Assembly (NCBI GenBank): GCA_965221845.1
Contig: OZ244919.1
Coordinates: 3,100,001-3,164,000 of the forward strand
Reading direction: 5' to 3'
Source of the DNA: JAJEFO01 sp965221845
GTDB taxonomy: Bacteria; Pseudomonadota; Alphaproteobacteria; Rhodobacterales; Rhodobacteraceae
Length of the DNA stretch: 64,000 bases
In this document: piece after piece, positions 17,410 to 26,118 of the stretch
Layout: each line of letters starts with the position of its first letter
Numbering within the stretch: the stretch's first letter is position 1
Notes under the pieces: model-generated
What the model was told of the DNA's origin: nothing
Database searches by the model: none
Seen by the model: the letters and a program-made list of their open reading frames with translations, nothing else
Program-made: the position numbers and the translations under genes

Positions 17410-18678
17410 TTACGTCGGATGACGTGTGCCCGCGTATCGTGCAGGGGAATAGGGGGCCAGGTCAAGGTTTGGCTTTCGCCCCGACACGAGCTGCGAGACC
17501 AGGCGGCCGGTCCGAGGCCCGCCCGTCAGCCCGACATGGTCATGCCCGAAGGCCAGCACGGCCCCTGCAACGCCTGGAACGGGTCCGATAAGAGGCGTGC
17601 TGTCCGCGACCGAGGGACGGTGTCCCATCCATCTGACGGTTTCCTTCCAGGAGATGCCCGGGATGAGCTTTCGAACCTGCCCTTCGAGCAGCCGGAACGG
17701 CGCCCGCGAGGGCGGCGCGTCGAGGCCGCCGAACTCGACCGTGCCGGCAAGTCGCAGGCGGCCGTCCATCGGGGTCGCCACGACCTTGGCGGCGGCGATC
17801 ATGACGGGTGACCGAGGCATGACCGAGGGCTCCCAGAGCTCGAGATGATACCCCCGTTCGCTTTCCATCGGCACCCTGACCCCGAGCTTTCGGGCCAGCG
17901 TCCCGGACCATGCGCCCGCCGCGAGGACGGCCGAGTCGCACCGGACCGTCTCGCCGCCGACCCGGATGCCGGCAACGTGACCGCTCTCCCGGACCACGTC
18001 CGTGACCTCGCCGATCATGAGCCGGGCGCCTCGGGATTCGGCATGCCTTGCCAGATCCTTCACGTAGCGGCCGGGATCGGCGATCAGCCCATGGTCCGGG
18101 CATCGGACCCCGAAGCCGGCCAGCGGGCCGATGGCCGGATCGTACTCGCGCAGCGCGGCGCCCTCGAGCTCTTGCCAGGCATGGCCGTGTTCCGCCCGGA
18201 TCCGCCAGCCGAATGAATCGCCGTCGAAGTGCGAACGGTCATGATAGAGGAAGACATAGTCTGCGGAGCGGATCCATTTCTCGGCGCCCGTGCCCTGCGC
18301 CAGGTCACGGTGTTCAGCCAGGCTGTCGCCGACGATTCGCGCCATTGCGGCGGCCCGTCTCCTGACGTCTCCTGAGTTCGCGTGGCTCAGGAAGCGGGTC
18401 AGCCAGGGAGCCAGGCGCGGCAGGTAGTGCCATTTGATAAAGAGCGGCTGGTCGCGGCCGAGGAGCAGGCGCGGCACGTTGCGGAGCAGTCCCGGGACGG
18501 AGACCGGGACGATGCCGTTGGACGCCAGTACGCCGCCGTTGCCGTGACTGGCGCCTTCGGCCGGCCCCTTCCTGTCGACCAGCACGACGTCATGCCCGTC
18601 GCGGAGGCACCAGACGGCTGTCGATACGCCGATGATTCCGGCGCCGACGATCGCGATTGTCTTGCGGGCGTCTTCCAC
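17410..18678 (-). CDS. FAD-dependent D-amino-acid dehydrogenase-like oxidoreductase (DadA family)
   Basis: A 422-residue flavoenzyme. The dinucleotide-binding motif IAIVGAGIIGVSTAVW is at the N-terminus, followed by GASHGNGGVLASNGIVPVS, typical of DadA, and a C-terminal FGHDHVGLTGGPRTGRLVSQ that closes the FAD site. DadA enzymes oxidise D-amino acids to 2-oxo acids and ammonia and pass electrons to the membrane chain. I chose the GTG at 18678, preceded by GGAGG. Longer frames upstream have no ribosome site. It is the first gene of the second TRAP operon. Confidence 0.85.
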   Translation of the reverse strand: MEDARKTIAIVGAGIIGVSTAVWCLRDGHDVVLVDRKGPAEGASHGNGGVLASNGIVPVSVPGLLRNVPRLLLGRDQPLFIKWHYLPRLAPWLTRFLSHANSGDVRRRAAAMARIVGDSLAEHRDLAQGTGAEKWIRSADYVFLYHDRSHFDGDSFGWRIRAEHGHAWQELEGAALREYDPAIGPLAGFGVRCPDHGLIADPGRYVKDLARHAESRGARLMIGEVTDVVRESGHVAGIRVGGETVRCDSAVLAAGAWSGTLARKLGVRVPMESERGYHLELWEPSVMPRSPVMIAAAKVVATPMDGRLRLAGTVEFGGLDAPPSRAPFRLLEGQVRKLIPGISWKETVRWMGHRPSVADSTPLIGPVPGVAGAVLAFGHDHVGLTGGPRTGRLVSQLVSGRKPNLDLAPYSPARYAGTRHPT

Positions 18679-18935
18679 TGCCGCACCACCTCCGCTGTCC
18701 CGGGTGAGGAGCCTGCAACAGCGCAGGCCGGTCTGCAATTTCTTTCCGGCGGTCCTGCGTCTGGACGAAGGCCGGGCTGCGCGGCCGCGGTCGTCCGGAC
18801 GCCGCTGCGGCGCACCGCTCGCCAATGGCGTTGAACCCGGTTCCGTTCCATGCTTCACTGCCTGTCAACGTTGGTCGACAGGCATGCGGTCGCTTGGCAG
18901 GGGCGGTTCGCTGCATTCGGGGAGAGGCAGCTTTC

Positions 18936-19655
18936 GTGATCAGGGGCGGCAAGTCGCTCTATGGCGCTTCGGTGGGCGTTCTCATGCTCGCAGCCCGCTT
19001 TCCGCGCATCCTCGGCGACATGGGCAATGCGGAAACGTGGGGGTTCCCGGTTCACTTCAGGGTCGTGCGCGACGCCTCGCCGGATCGGGTGGTCCGGAAG
19101 GGAGCGAAGGGTCTGCTGGGCGCCTTCATGACGGCGGCGCAGGAGCTCGCGGCTGACGGCGTGGACGGGATCACGACGAATTGCGGTTTTCTCTCGATAT
19201 TCCAGGACGAGCTGTCCGCGGCCGTCGACGTGCCTGTCGTGACTTCGTCCCTGATGCAGATCGGCATGGTCAACGCGCTTCTTCCGCCAGGCCGTCGGGC
19301 GGGCGTTGTCACGATCTCGCGCTCGTCGCTGACAAAGGCGCATCTGGCGGCCGCCGGCGTGCCCCGGGGCACACCCATCGGCACGACCGAGGGACGGGCG
19401 CATTTCACGGAAGCCATCCTGGGGAATTCACCCGATCTCGATCCGGTGGCGGCTCAGGCGGACAACGTGGCCGCCGCCGAGGATCTCGTTGCGGAGCATC
19501 CAGACGTTGGGGCCGTCGTCCTCGAGTGCACCAACATGACGCCTTACGCGGCCGCGGTCCGGAACGCCACGGGACTTCCGACCTTCTCGCACATGAGCTT
19601 CGTCAACTGGTTCCAGTCCTCTCTGTCTCCCCCGGACTGGCCGCGGAGAACCTGA
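18936..19655 (+). CDS. Aspartate/glutamate racemase-family protein
   Basis: A 239-residue protein with the two cysteines of the Asp/Glu/hydantoin racemase superfamily, in GITTNCGFLS and VVLECTNMTPY. They act as the acid/base pair that inverts the alpha carbon. The GTG start at 18936 follows GGGGAGAGG. It is transcribed divergently from the DadA-like/TRAP operon, and racemisation plus D-amino-acid oxidation fits a joint pathway. The last residues (SPPDWPRRT) are unusual and the tail may have drifted. Substrate unknown. Confidence 0.82.
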   Translation: MIRGGKSLYGASVGVLMLAARFPRILGDMGNAETWGFPVHFRVVRDASPDRVVRKGAKGLLGAFMTAAQELAADGVDGITTNCGFLSIFQDELSAAVDVPVVTSSLMQIGMVNALLPPGRRAGVVTISRSSLTKAHLAAAGVPRGTPIGTTEGRAHFTEAILGNSPDLDPVAAQADNVAAAEDLVAEHPDVGAVVLECTNMTPYAAAVRNATGLPTFSHMSFVNWFQSSLSPPDWPRRT

Positions 19656-19955
19656 GGGAGGCGGTCGCGACTCGCCTGAGCGCGGCCACCTTGCGGCCGC
19701 GCGGCGATCCCGGCCGGCCTTTCCCGAGTATGCGATGCAGAGCGGCTTTCCGGAGGCGATCCCTGCGGGGCGGAGCCCGATTCGAACGAAGGCCACTTGA
19801 TTTCAGCGCGCTGAAAGGCCGCGGTTCGCCGCACGAACCGTTCCCGGCTTCCCGCCGTTCGCGGCTTCGGCATTTTCTGGTTCGCCGGCTCGCCAGATCC
19901 ATTGCGCCGGGCAGGGAATGCCCGGGCCGATTGCTCCGAGAGCGCGAGAGGGCCT
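19656..19955. other. 300-bp gap with no supported gene
   Basis: It lies between convergent genes. I see no gene, tRNA or clear terminator with a T run. Confidence 0.4.
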
Positions 19956-20543
19956 TCAATCGGTGGCGCGGTACGGCTCGACGTACTGAAGCGCCATGTC
20001 CCAGGGAAAGAATATCCAGGTGTCCTGGCTCACGCCGGTGATGAACGTGTCCACCTGCTGCTCGCCCATGGGCTTGGCGTAGACCGTGGCGAAGTGTGCC
20101 TTCGGATAATGCCGCTGAACGAGTTCCAGCGTCTGGCCGGTATCGACCAGGTCGTCCACGACGAGGATGCCTGCCCCGTCACCCATCGTCACCGCGTCCG
20201 GCGACTTGAGGATCTGCGCTTCGGACTGAGACTGATGGTCGTAGCTCTTCACGCTGATGGTATCGACGATGCGAATGTCGAGTTCGCGGGCCACGATCAT
20301 CGCTGGCGCCATGCCGCCACGCGTGATCGCCACGACCGCCTTCCACCTGCCGTCAAGCGGCCCCCGTCCATCCAGTCGCCAGGCAAGTGCACGGGCGTCG
20401 CGATGCATCTGGTCCCAGCTGACGTGGAAACCCTTCTCGTGCGGCAGGCGCTCGGTCACTGGCCGTCCCGCCGAAGAACTGGCGCCGACGGTTCCGGTCG
20501 GCAGGGCGCGCGCGTCAGGCATCGGCTCCTCGGAGAGGGGCAT
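19956..20543 (-). CDS. gpt: Xanthine(-guanine) phosphoribosyltransferase
   Basis: A purine salvage enzyme that joins xanthine or guanine to PRPP. The PRPP-binding motif ILVVDDLVDTGQT lies in the C-terminal half, and WKAVVAITRGGMAPAM in the N-terminal half matches Gpt. FFPWDMALQYVEPY near the end is also typical. The start is uncertain: ATG 20543, ATG 20522 (after GAGGAG) or GTG 20459. The last gives a normal ~168-residue length starting near TERLPHEKGFHVSWD, so the shown start is the maximum extent. Confidence 0.9.
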   Translation of the reverse strand: MPLSEEPMPDARALPTGTVGASSSAGRPVTERLPHEKGFHVSWDQMHRDARALAWRLDGRGPLDGRWKAVVAITRGGMAPAMIVARELDIRIVDTISVKSYDHQSQSEAQILKSPDAVTMGDGAGILVVDDLVDTGQTLELVQRHYPKAHFATVYAKPMGEQQVDTFITGVSQDTWIFFPWDMALQYVEPYRATD

Positions 20544-20604
20544 GTTCCGGGCACGGTCGAGGATCGCCCTGCAACCGAAAAGGATCCTCCGGCGCCGGGC
20601 GTCG

Positions 20605-21420
20605 TCATTCCCGTTTCCCGTAGGTCATGTCCGGGGCGTCGAGCGCCTTCATGCCCACGACATGATAGCCGGAATCCACGTGATGAACCTCGCCCGTGAC
20701 GGCAGAGCCCAGGTCGGAAAGGAGGTACAGGGCGGCGTTGCCGACATCCTCGATCGTGACGTTGCGTCTCAGCGGGGAGTTGTGCTCGTTCCATTTCAGG
20801 ATGTAGCGGAAGTCGCCGATCCCCGAGGCTGCCAGGGTCTTGATCGTGCCCGCGCTGACGGCGTTGCAGCGAATGCCGTCCTTGCCGAGATCCTCGGCGA
20901 TGTAGCGCACGCTGGCTTCCAGCGCAGCCTTGCAGACCCCCATCACGTTGTAGTGCGGCATCACGCGCTCCGCACCGTAGTAGGTCAGGGTCAGAAGCGA
21001 TCCGCCATCATGCATCATCGCGGCGGCCCGCTTCGCCACCGCCGTGAAAGAATACACCGAAATGTCCATCGACGCGAGGAAATTGTCGCGGCTTGTGTCG
21101 ACGTAGCGGCCGCGCAGCTCGCTCTTGTCGGAAAACCCGATGGCGTGAACCGCGAAATCAAGCCTGCCCCAGCGCTTCTCGAGTTCTCGGAACAGGGAGT
21201 CGACGCTGTCCATGTCCGCCACGTCGCACGGCAGGACGGTGTCCGAGCCGAGCCCTTCGGCCAGCGGCTTGACGCGCCGGAGAAGCGCCTCGCCCTGGTA
21301 GGAGAACGCAAGCTCGGCGCCTTGACCGGCAACCGCCTTCGCAATTCCCCAGGCGATCGACCTCTCGTTGGCCAGCCCCATGATCAGGCCCCTTTTGCCC
21401 GTCATAAGCCCTGCGGACAT
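20605..21420 (-). CDS. fabI: Enoyl-[acyl-carrier-protein] reductase (NADH)
   Basis: A 271-residue SDR enzyme of the last step of the fatty-acid elongation cycle in the cytoplasm. LIMGLANERSIAWGIAKAVA is the FabI variant of the Rossmann motif. The catalytic Tyr and Lys occur in TYYGAERVMPHYNVMGVCKA (Y-x6-K pattern). It is the usual triclosan target type. It is divergent from pdxH with a 65-bp shared promoter region. Length and frame are normal. Confidence 0.97.
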   Translation of the reverse strand: MSAGLMTGKRGLIMGLANERSIAWGIAKAVAGQGAELAFSYQGEALLRRVKPLAEGLGSDTVLPCDVADMDSVDSLFRELEKRWGRLDFAVHAIGFSDKSELRGRYVDTSRDNFLASMDISVYSFTAVAKRAAAMMHDGGSLLTLTYYGAERVMPHYNVMGVCKAALEASVRYIAEDLGKDGIRCNAVSAGTIKTLAASGIGDFRYILKWNEHNSPLRRNVTIEDVGNAALYLLSDLGSAVTGEVHHVDSGYHVVGMKALDAPDMTYGKRE

Positions 21421-21485
21421 TCTTCGACCCTCGCGCCGTTTACCGTGCAGCGGGTCTATGCGATGAAGCTGGTTGCATCAAGGGC

Positions 21486-22103
21486 GTGAAGGCGGACGAG
21501 ATGGACAGAGGCGGAATATTCGAGGGCGATGACCCGGTGGCGATCGCGAGCAGGTGGCTGGAAGAGGCGGAAGGGGTTGAGCCGAACGATCCGAACGCGA
21601 TGGCCCTGGCGACCGTGGACGGAGCCGGACTGCCCAATGTGCGCATGGTCCTGCTCAAGGGGATCGAGAACGGCGCCTTTGTCTTCTACACGAACTACGG
21701 CAGCGTGAAGGCGCGGGAGATCCAGGCGTCCGGGCACGCGGCTTTCGTTCTCCACTGGAAGAGCCTTCGTCGCCAGGTCAGGGTGCGTGGATCCGTAACC
21801 GTCGAGGATGGCGCGGCAGCCGATCGCTACTTCGCCACGCGAGGGGTGGGCAGCCGGGTGGGGGCCTGGGCATCGCGTCAGTCCGAGCCGCTGCCTTCCC
21901 GGAGCGCGCTGGCGGAACGGGCGGCGAGGATGGGTGTCGTCCATGGGCTTGATCCGAAACGCCCGCCGTTCTGGGGGGGATTCGGGATTGCGCCCGTCGA
22001 GATCGAGTTCTGGGCCGACGGCGAATTCCGTCTTCACGACCGGTTCCGCTGGGCCAGGGAATCGCCCGACGCCGGATGGAAGGTCGAGCGCCTCTATCCG
22101 TGA
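21486..22103 (+). CDS. pdxH: Pyridoxine/pyridoxamine 5'-phosphate oxidase
   Basis: A 205-residue FMN enzyme that makes pyridoxal 5'-phosphate. Family marks are NVRMVLLKGIENGAFVFYTN (FMN and substrate contacts), the LHWKSLRRQVRVRG core, and the C-terminal ending WKVERLYP. The start is GTG 21486 or ATG 21501, and both give plausible N-termini. The usual alphaproteobacterial neighbourhood with fabI supports the call. Confidence 0.95.
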   Translation: MKADEMDRGGIFEGDDPVAIASRWLEEAEGVEPNDPNAMALATVDGAGLPNVRMVLLKGIENGAFVFYTNYGSVKAREIQASGHAAFVLHWKSLRRQVRVRGSVTVEDGAAADRYFATRGVGSRVGAWASRQSEPLPSRSALAERAARMGVVHGLDPKRPPFWGGFGIAPVEIEFWADGEFRLHDRFRWARESPDAGWKVERLYP

Positions 22104-22581
22104 TGCGCCCCTGCCGAAGCCTGCGCCGGATTTTGTTGTTGCGCGCGATCGTTCCGATGGCCCAGAATGCGTTCGGGTCGGGCGACGGCCCGGGAGGCGA
22201 TGCTTCGGCCAGTGACCTCCTCCTGACGGGGCGGCCGAGGGCAACGCCCCCAAGGCCGTTCTGGCCGGCACAAGGAAGGAAGGCTTCCATGCAACCTGTC
22301 CCGTGCCACGCGGTCAAGGGCCTCTTCGGGGTGTTCCCTCGGCTGCGGATCCCTGAAGGTTCGCCTGCATGCACGCCGAACCGGGCGCGAAGCGGCACGC
22401 AGACGGACGCGGGCATGAAAGGCCTGCGACGTGCTGCCGCTTTGGCGGGGTGCCGCGCGGGTCGTCTTGCCGGCTCCGGAAGCGTTGCGGCGCAGGACAC
22501 ATGGCGTCATGCCGCCTGCGGGGGGCTGGCCCTTGCATTCCGCCTTGCCCTGAGCGACGGCGCTGCGCGAAGGAGCGCTGG
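22104..22581. other. 478-bp gap upstream of the cold-shock gene
   Basis: No gene is supported. The long gap may contain an untranslated leader for the cold-shock gene, as many csp mRNAs have one, but I cannot identify a specific element. Confidence 0.35.
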
Positions 22582-23115
22582 ATGACCGTCATCGGCAGGG
22601 GTGGTGCGCGCGTCACGGGAACGGTGAAGTGGTTCGATCCGTCAAGGGGCTTCGGCTTCGTCGTGTCCGACGATGGCGGGCCCGACATCCTGCTTCACGA
22701 GAACGTGCTTCGGGACTACGGACAGTCCACCGTTGCCGGCTCGGCGGGGATCGAGGTCGTGGTTCAGGAAACGGCACGGGGAATCCAGGCGGTCGAAGTG
22801 CTCCGGATTGACCCGCCCGCCTCCTCCTCGGCGGATGAGGCCGTTCCCGATGGCGGCGAGTTCAGAGAGCCCTTTGACCCGTCACTGCCGCTGGAACCCG
22901 CCCGCGTGAAGTGGTTCGACAAGGTGAAGGGGTTCGGCTTTGCCAACGTCTACGGCAGCAACGAGGACGTCTTTCTCCATATCGAGGTCCTGAGGCGCTC
23001 GGAGCTTGCCGACCTTCAGCCCGGAGAGGCGGTTGCAATAAGGGTGACGGCGGGCAGGCGGGGTCGCATGGCCGCTCAGATCACTTCATGGGAAGCGGGT
23101 CTCAGATCCGGTTAG
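22582..23115 (+). CDS. Two-domain cold-shock protein
   Basis: A 177-residue protein with two cold-shock domains. The first has GTVKWFDPSRGFGFVVSDDG (RNP1) near residue 12. The second has RVKWFDKVKGFGFANVYG with VFLHIEVL (RNP2) near residue 110. An acidic Ser-rich linker joins them. It binds single-stranded RNA or DNA. The ATG at 22582 follows AAGGAG. It lies 2 bp upstream of the DUF192 gene, an arrangement seen in alphaproteobacteria, so the two are co-transcribed. Confidence 0.93.
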   Translation: MTVIGRGGARVTGTVKWFDPSRGFGFVVSDDGGPDILLHENVLRDYGQSTVAGSAGIEVVVQETARGIQAVEVLRIDPPASSSADEAVPDGGEFREPFDPSLPLEPARVKWFDKVKGFGFANVYGSNEDVFLHIEVLRRSELADLQPGEAVAIRVTAGRRGRMAAQITSWEAGLRSG

Positions 23116-23117
23116 GG

Positions 23118-23579
23118 ATGCGGGCAGGGTTCGGAATCTTGGCAATGTTCGCGCTCGCCGGGACGGCATCCGCCGACTGCGCGGTAGACCGTGTCGACCT
23201 GCGCGGCGACTGGGGGCGCGCGCGCTTCACCGTCGAGCTGGCGGACGACCATGACGAGCTCTCGCTCGGCCTGATGCATCGTGACTTCCTGCCGTTGAGC
23301 AGCGGAATGCTGTTCGCGTTTGACGCGCCGCAACGCGCGGTGTTCTGGATGAAGAACACGAGGATTCCGCTCGACATCTTGTTCATGACGCCCACCGGAA
23401 AGGTGACAAAGATCCATGAAAACGCGATTCCGTTTGACGAGACGCACATCGACGGCGGCGAAGGCATCAAGTTCGTGCTTGAAATCAACGGCGGCCTGTC
23501 TCGCAGGCTTGGCATAGACGAGGGCAGCGAGCTTCGGCATCCTGCCGTCGGGCCGGACCCGGCCTGGCCCTGCGGGTAG
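23118..23579 (+). CDS. DUF192 exported protein
   Basis: A 153-residue protein with a signal peptide (MRAGFGILAMFALAG, cleavage near SADC) and the DUF192 core: GLMHRDFLP, FWMKNTRIPLDILFM and IHENAIPFDE. The biochemical role of DUF192 proteins is not established. The start is 2 bp after the cold-shock gene stop. Frame intact. Confidence 0.9.
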   Translation: MRAGFGILAMFALAGTASADCAVDRVDLRGDWGRARFTVELADDHDELSLGLMHRDFLPLSSGMLFAFDAPQRAVFWMKNTRIPLDILFMTPTGKVTKIHENAIPFDETHIDGGEGIKFVLEINGGLSRRLGIDEGSELRHPAVGPDPAWPCG

Positions 23580-23811
23580 CCCGCGGCCGTCGGGATCTCA
23601 GACGCCATGACGCGCTCCGGGAATGCCCGGATCCGGCGCGCCTGCATCCGGGAGAGCAGAGCGTTCCCGCGCCTTGCGCCCGCAGCGCAAGGCATTGCGA
23701 CGTCCGGCGCCTGCGATGGCCGCCCCGATCCCTGCAGGCGAGGGCGCGTGCAGACAGGCGCACAAGCAGTTTGCCAAGGGGAGTTGCCTTGCTGTAAGGA
23801 GCCCTCGGCGT

Positions 23812-23888
23812 CGGGGCGTGGCGCAGCCTGGTAGCGCACCTGTTTTGGGAACAGGGGGTCGGGAGTTCGAATCTCTCCGCCCCGACCA
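23812..23888 (+). tRNA. tRNA-Pro (anticodon TGG)
   Basis: A 77-nt cloverleaf. The acceptor CGGGGCG pairs with CGCCCCG (23878-23884), then A and an encoded CCA. The anticodon stem CCTGT/ACAGG encloses loop TTTGGGA, giving TGG. The T arm contains GTTCGAATC. Accessory DNA starts right after its 3' end, as is common when a tRNA serves as an integration site, but I saw no repeat of its 3' end in this window. Confidence 0.98.
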
Positions 23889-23974
23889 AAAGTCCCAAAG
23901 GATTGGGTACGGATGAACGTCATCAGCGCGTTCGTCCACGGGTGGCCTGCGCAGGCCAGCGGGCGCCTTGGGCG

Positions 23975-24145
23975 TCACTCGCGTCCGTGCCGCCACAGCT
24001 GCCACCACCGACTTGAACTGTTCGTCAGGTCTGCCCACGTCCCCCGCGACCATTCGAGGGCATACTGCGGAATGTCCGAGATTTCCAGCGCCAAGCCGCT
24101 TCCGGTCTCCATGGACCCCAAGCCATCGAGAGCCTCTCTGGCCAT
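23975..24145 (-). CDS. Small hypothetical protein, cluster of overlapping tiny genes (third/fourth gene)
   Basis: A 56-residue frame (ATG 24145) starting MAREALDGLGSMETGSG and ending in a Trp-rich tail (SSRWWQLWRHGRE). The ATG lies 3 bp after the stop of the 40-residue gene upstream. No family recognised. The close coupling argues for real genes, and the sizes recall small-phage operons. Confidence 0.45.
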   Translation of the reverse strand: MAREALDGLGSMETGSGLALEISDIPQYALEWSRGTWADLTNSSSRWWQLWRHGRE

Positions 24146-24148
24146 GCT

Positions 24149-24271
24149 TCAGGCCTCGCCCGGTGCCGACATCGCCGTTTCGAGCAACTCCTTTCGGTTC
24201 GGCACTTCCATGCTGCAGACGGTCGGCGCGTCCGGATCGAACGCCCTTGCCAGTTCGGACATGTCTTTCAT
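24149..24271 (-). CDS. Small hypothetical protein (40 aa)
   Basis: The frame starts MKDMSELARAFDPDAPTVCS. Its ATG overlaps the TGA of the 90-residue gene by the ATGA arrangement. Soluble, acidic and unrecognised. Confidence 0.45.
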   Translation of the reverse strand: MKDMSELARAFDPDAPTVCSMEVPNRKELLETAMSAPGEA

Positions 24272-24540
24272 TGTCTCGCAATGTCGTGAATTTCCCATGC
24301 CGTGGCGTCTGCTATCACCGCAGCGACGAAGACGGGCATGGTTTCGGCTGGCATGACCGCGACCTGCCTCGCTGCAGCCGTTCGAAGGCGTCTGTTGACG
24401 CGCTCGGCCCTGAGTTTCGCCTCCCTCCGGAATTCGATGTTGCGATTCTGCGCATCTCTCGCCTTCCTGCTGGCGGCGTTCCGTGCTGCCACCAGCAGCC
24501 TGCGAGCGCGGGCGGCGCGTGTGCGGATCAGGACAGCCAT
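24268..24540 (-). CDS. Small basic helical protein (90 aa)
   Basis: Begins MAVLIRTRAARARRLLVAAR and contains a long Arg/Ala-rich helix (about residues 5-60), possibly a coiled coil or nucleic-acid-binding tail, then a more hydrophobic end. Its start overlaps a 13-codon frame (24528-24569) that in turn overlaps the upstream membrane-peptide gene. Unrecognised. A phage structural or DNA-packaging role is only a guess. Confidence 0.5.
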   Translation of the reverse strand: MAVLIRTRAARARRLLVAARNAASRKARDAQNRNIEFRREAKLRAERVNRRLRTAAARQVAVMPAETMPVFVAAVIADATAWEIHDIARQ

Positions 24541-24568
24541 CCCAGAAATCCGCCGAACACTGTTCCCA

Positions 24569-24682
24569 TTAGAAACAAACGCTCCGGCTCAACAGCGGGA
24601 TGTCCATCCAGCACATCACCGCCCCTGCAAAGGTGAGGATCCCAATAGCTGCCGCAACGGCTAGAAAGATGATTGCAGGCAT
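24569..24682 (-). CDS. Small membrane peptide (37 aa)
   Basis: Begins MPAIIFLAVAAAIGILTFAG: one membrane helix over about residues 3-23, then MCWMDIPLLSRSVCF. Its stop overlaps the next start (TAATG). One-helix peptides next to tightly packed small genes are typical of filamentous or other small phages and their remnants. Confidence 0.45.
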   Translation of the reverse strand: MPAIIFLAVAAAIGILTFAGAVMCWMDIPLLSRSVCF

Positions 24683-24696
24683 TGCCTGCCTCCACG

Positions 24697-25380
24697 AATG
24701 TGCCTGTCGGCCGGCACGCGCGGATTCCCGGAGCGCGGGAGGCGAACCGCCGCAAGGGCGGGAAGCGTTTCGACGTCGCCGTGCACGAAGGGGGGATGGA
24801 CCGGGCGCGCAACGCCGGCAGGATGGCGGCGGAGGCCCGGCTCGACGGCGTCTGCGTCGTCCGCGCCAGCCTCGGCGTGGAGGCCGTCGGAACCGGGGAG
24901 GCGGTGGAGGACTGCAAGTCGCTCGCGGGCGTGGAGCGCGCGTTCCGGAACGCGAAGGGCGACCTGCGCATCCGTCCCGTCCACGTCTGCCCGGCCGACC
25001 ACGTCCGCGCCCGCGTGTTCCCGTGCACGCTCGCGCTGCACGTGGAACGGCGCATGCGCCGGCGCCTCGCGTCCATGCTCTTCGAGGACGACGACCGCGC
25101 GGGCGCCCGGGCGCAACGGAACTCGCCGGTGGAGAGGGCCGGGGTCTCGGCGCGCGCGAGGGCCAGGGCGGACACGAAGCGCACCCCCGACGGGCTGCAC
25201 GCGCACAGCTTCCTCACCCTGCTCGACGACCGCGCGGGCATGGCGCTCAACCAGCTGCGCCTGCCGGGCCGCGGCGAGAGCGAACTGGCCGTCGTCACGA
25301 AGCCCGCACGGGTCCGGGAACGGGCCTTCGGGCTGCTCGGCGTGAAGCCGGACCGGAACGTTCCCATGAGGATGATCAGG
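24697..25380 (+). pseudogene. IS1634-family transposase, C-terminal remnant
   Basis: The + frame shows REANRRKGGKRFDVAV, EARLDGVCVVRASL, KSLAGVERAFRNAKGDLRIR, HVERRMRRRLASMLFEDDD and LHAHSFLTLLDD. All are landmarks of the C-terminal half of IS1634 (IS1111A-like DDE) transposases. The N-terminal half and ends are absent, and the middle has lost a segment after the AVHEGG stretch. It probably truncated the tiny-gene cluster on its left. Confidence 0.8.
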
Positions 25381-25479
25381 TCCCCGGGAGGCCTCGGAGA
25401 CGGAAAGACGTCGAAAAGCAGGAGCATGGCTGCGGAAAGCCGCTTGCGAAGCCCCTGAAGTTCCGATCAGGCTTCCCGC

Positions 25480-26118
25480 ATGTCGGACTTCCTTGCGCCG
25501 CGGGCATGCTTTCGCGAACCGATCCCCGAGATCTTCCGCGCCGCCGAACTTCTGGACCGGGCCGTGGACGCGCACCTGGCCGGGAACCGGACCCGGGCCG
25601 CCCGGCTCATCGCCGCCGCCGACATGGCGGAGGTCAGGGAATGGGTCGAATCCGTCTGGGGGCCGGCGTCCCCCGAGATCCACCGCGTCCGGGAAGTGAA
25701 GGGGTCGCCCCCGACGCTCGACGAGGCCGACCGGGATCCAAGGCGCAAGGCCACGCGGGAGCAGAAAAAGGCGCTGATCGCGCGCGACGGCCATCGGTGC
25801 AGGTTCTGCGGCATTCCGGTCGTGCGTTATCAGATCCGAGACAGAATGCGATGTTATTCAGAGCTCCCATGGCCTACCAAGGGAAAGGGCTGCGACAAGA
25901 GAAAGCATGCCGCGTTCCTGTGCCTGTGGATGCAGTTCGACCATGTGCTCCCGCACAGCCGCGGCGGCCGCACCGACCTCGACAACCTTGTCGTCACCTG
26001 CGGCCCCTGCAACTGGGGGAGGAATGATGCGACGCTTGAGGAGGTCGGGCTGGCCGACCCACGCATCCGTCCGGTGCAGCGGATCGCGTGGGACGGCCTG
26101 GAGCGGTTCGCGGGTTGA
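25480..26118 (+). CDS. HNH endonuclease-family protein
   Basis: A 212-residue protein. The C-terminal half is an HNH nuclease domain: CRFCG (residues ~107-111) and CGPCN supply a zinc site, and QFDHVLPHSRGG followed by LDNLVVTC is the HNH motif with the catalytic His. The N-terminal half is helical. It could act in DNA defence, repair or mobile-element biology. The sequence does not decide. It is flanked by the IS1634 remnant, and the gene is intact. Confidence 0.85.
   Translation: MSDFLAPRACFREPIPEIFRAAELLDRAVDAHLAGNRTRAARLIAAADMAEVREWVESVWGPASPEIHRVREVKGSPPTLDEADRDPRRKATREQKKALIARDGHRCRFCGIPVVRYQIRDRMRCYSELPWPTKGKGCDKRKHAAFLCLWMQFDHVLPHSRGGRTDLDNLVVTCGPCNWGRNDATLEEVGLADPRIRPVQRIAWDGLERFAG

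Noticed and set aside
23862..23888. tRNA-Pro 3' end as an attachment site of an integrated element
   Set aside because: No second copy of the tRNA 3' end and no integrase gene were found in this window, so integration at the tRNA remains only a possibility.
23485..23923. - strand frames with RFELPTPCSQNR and EIRTPDPLFPKQ over tRNA-Pro
   Set aside because: These are well-known false proteins produced by translating tRNA genes in reverse.
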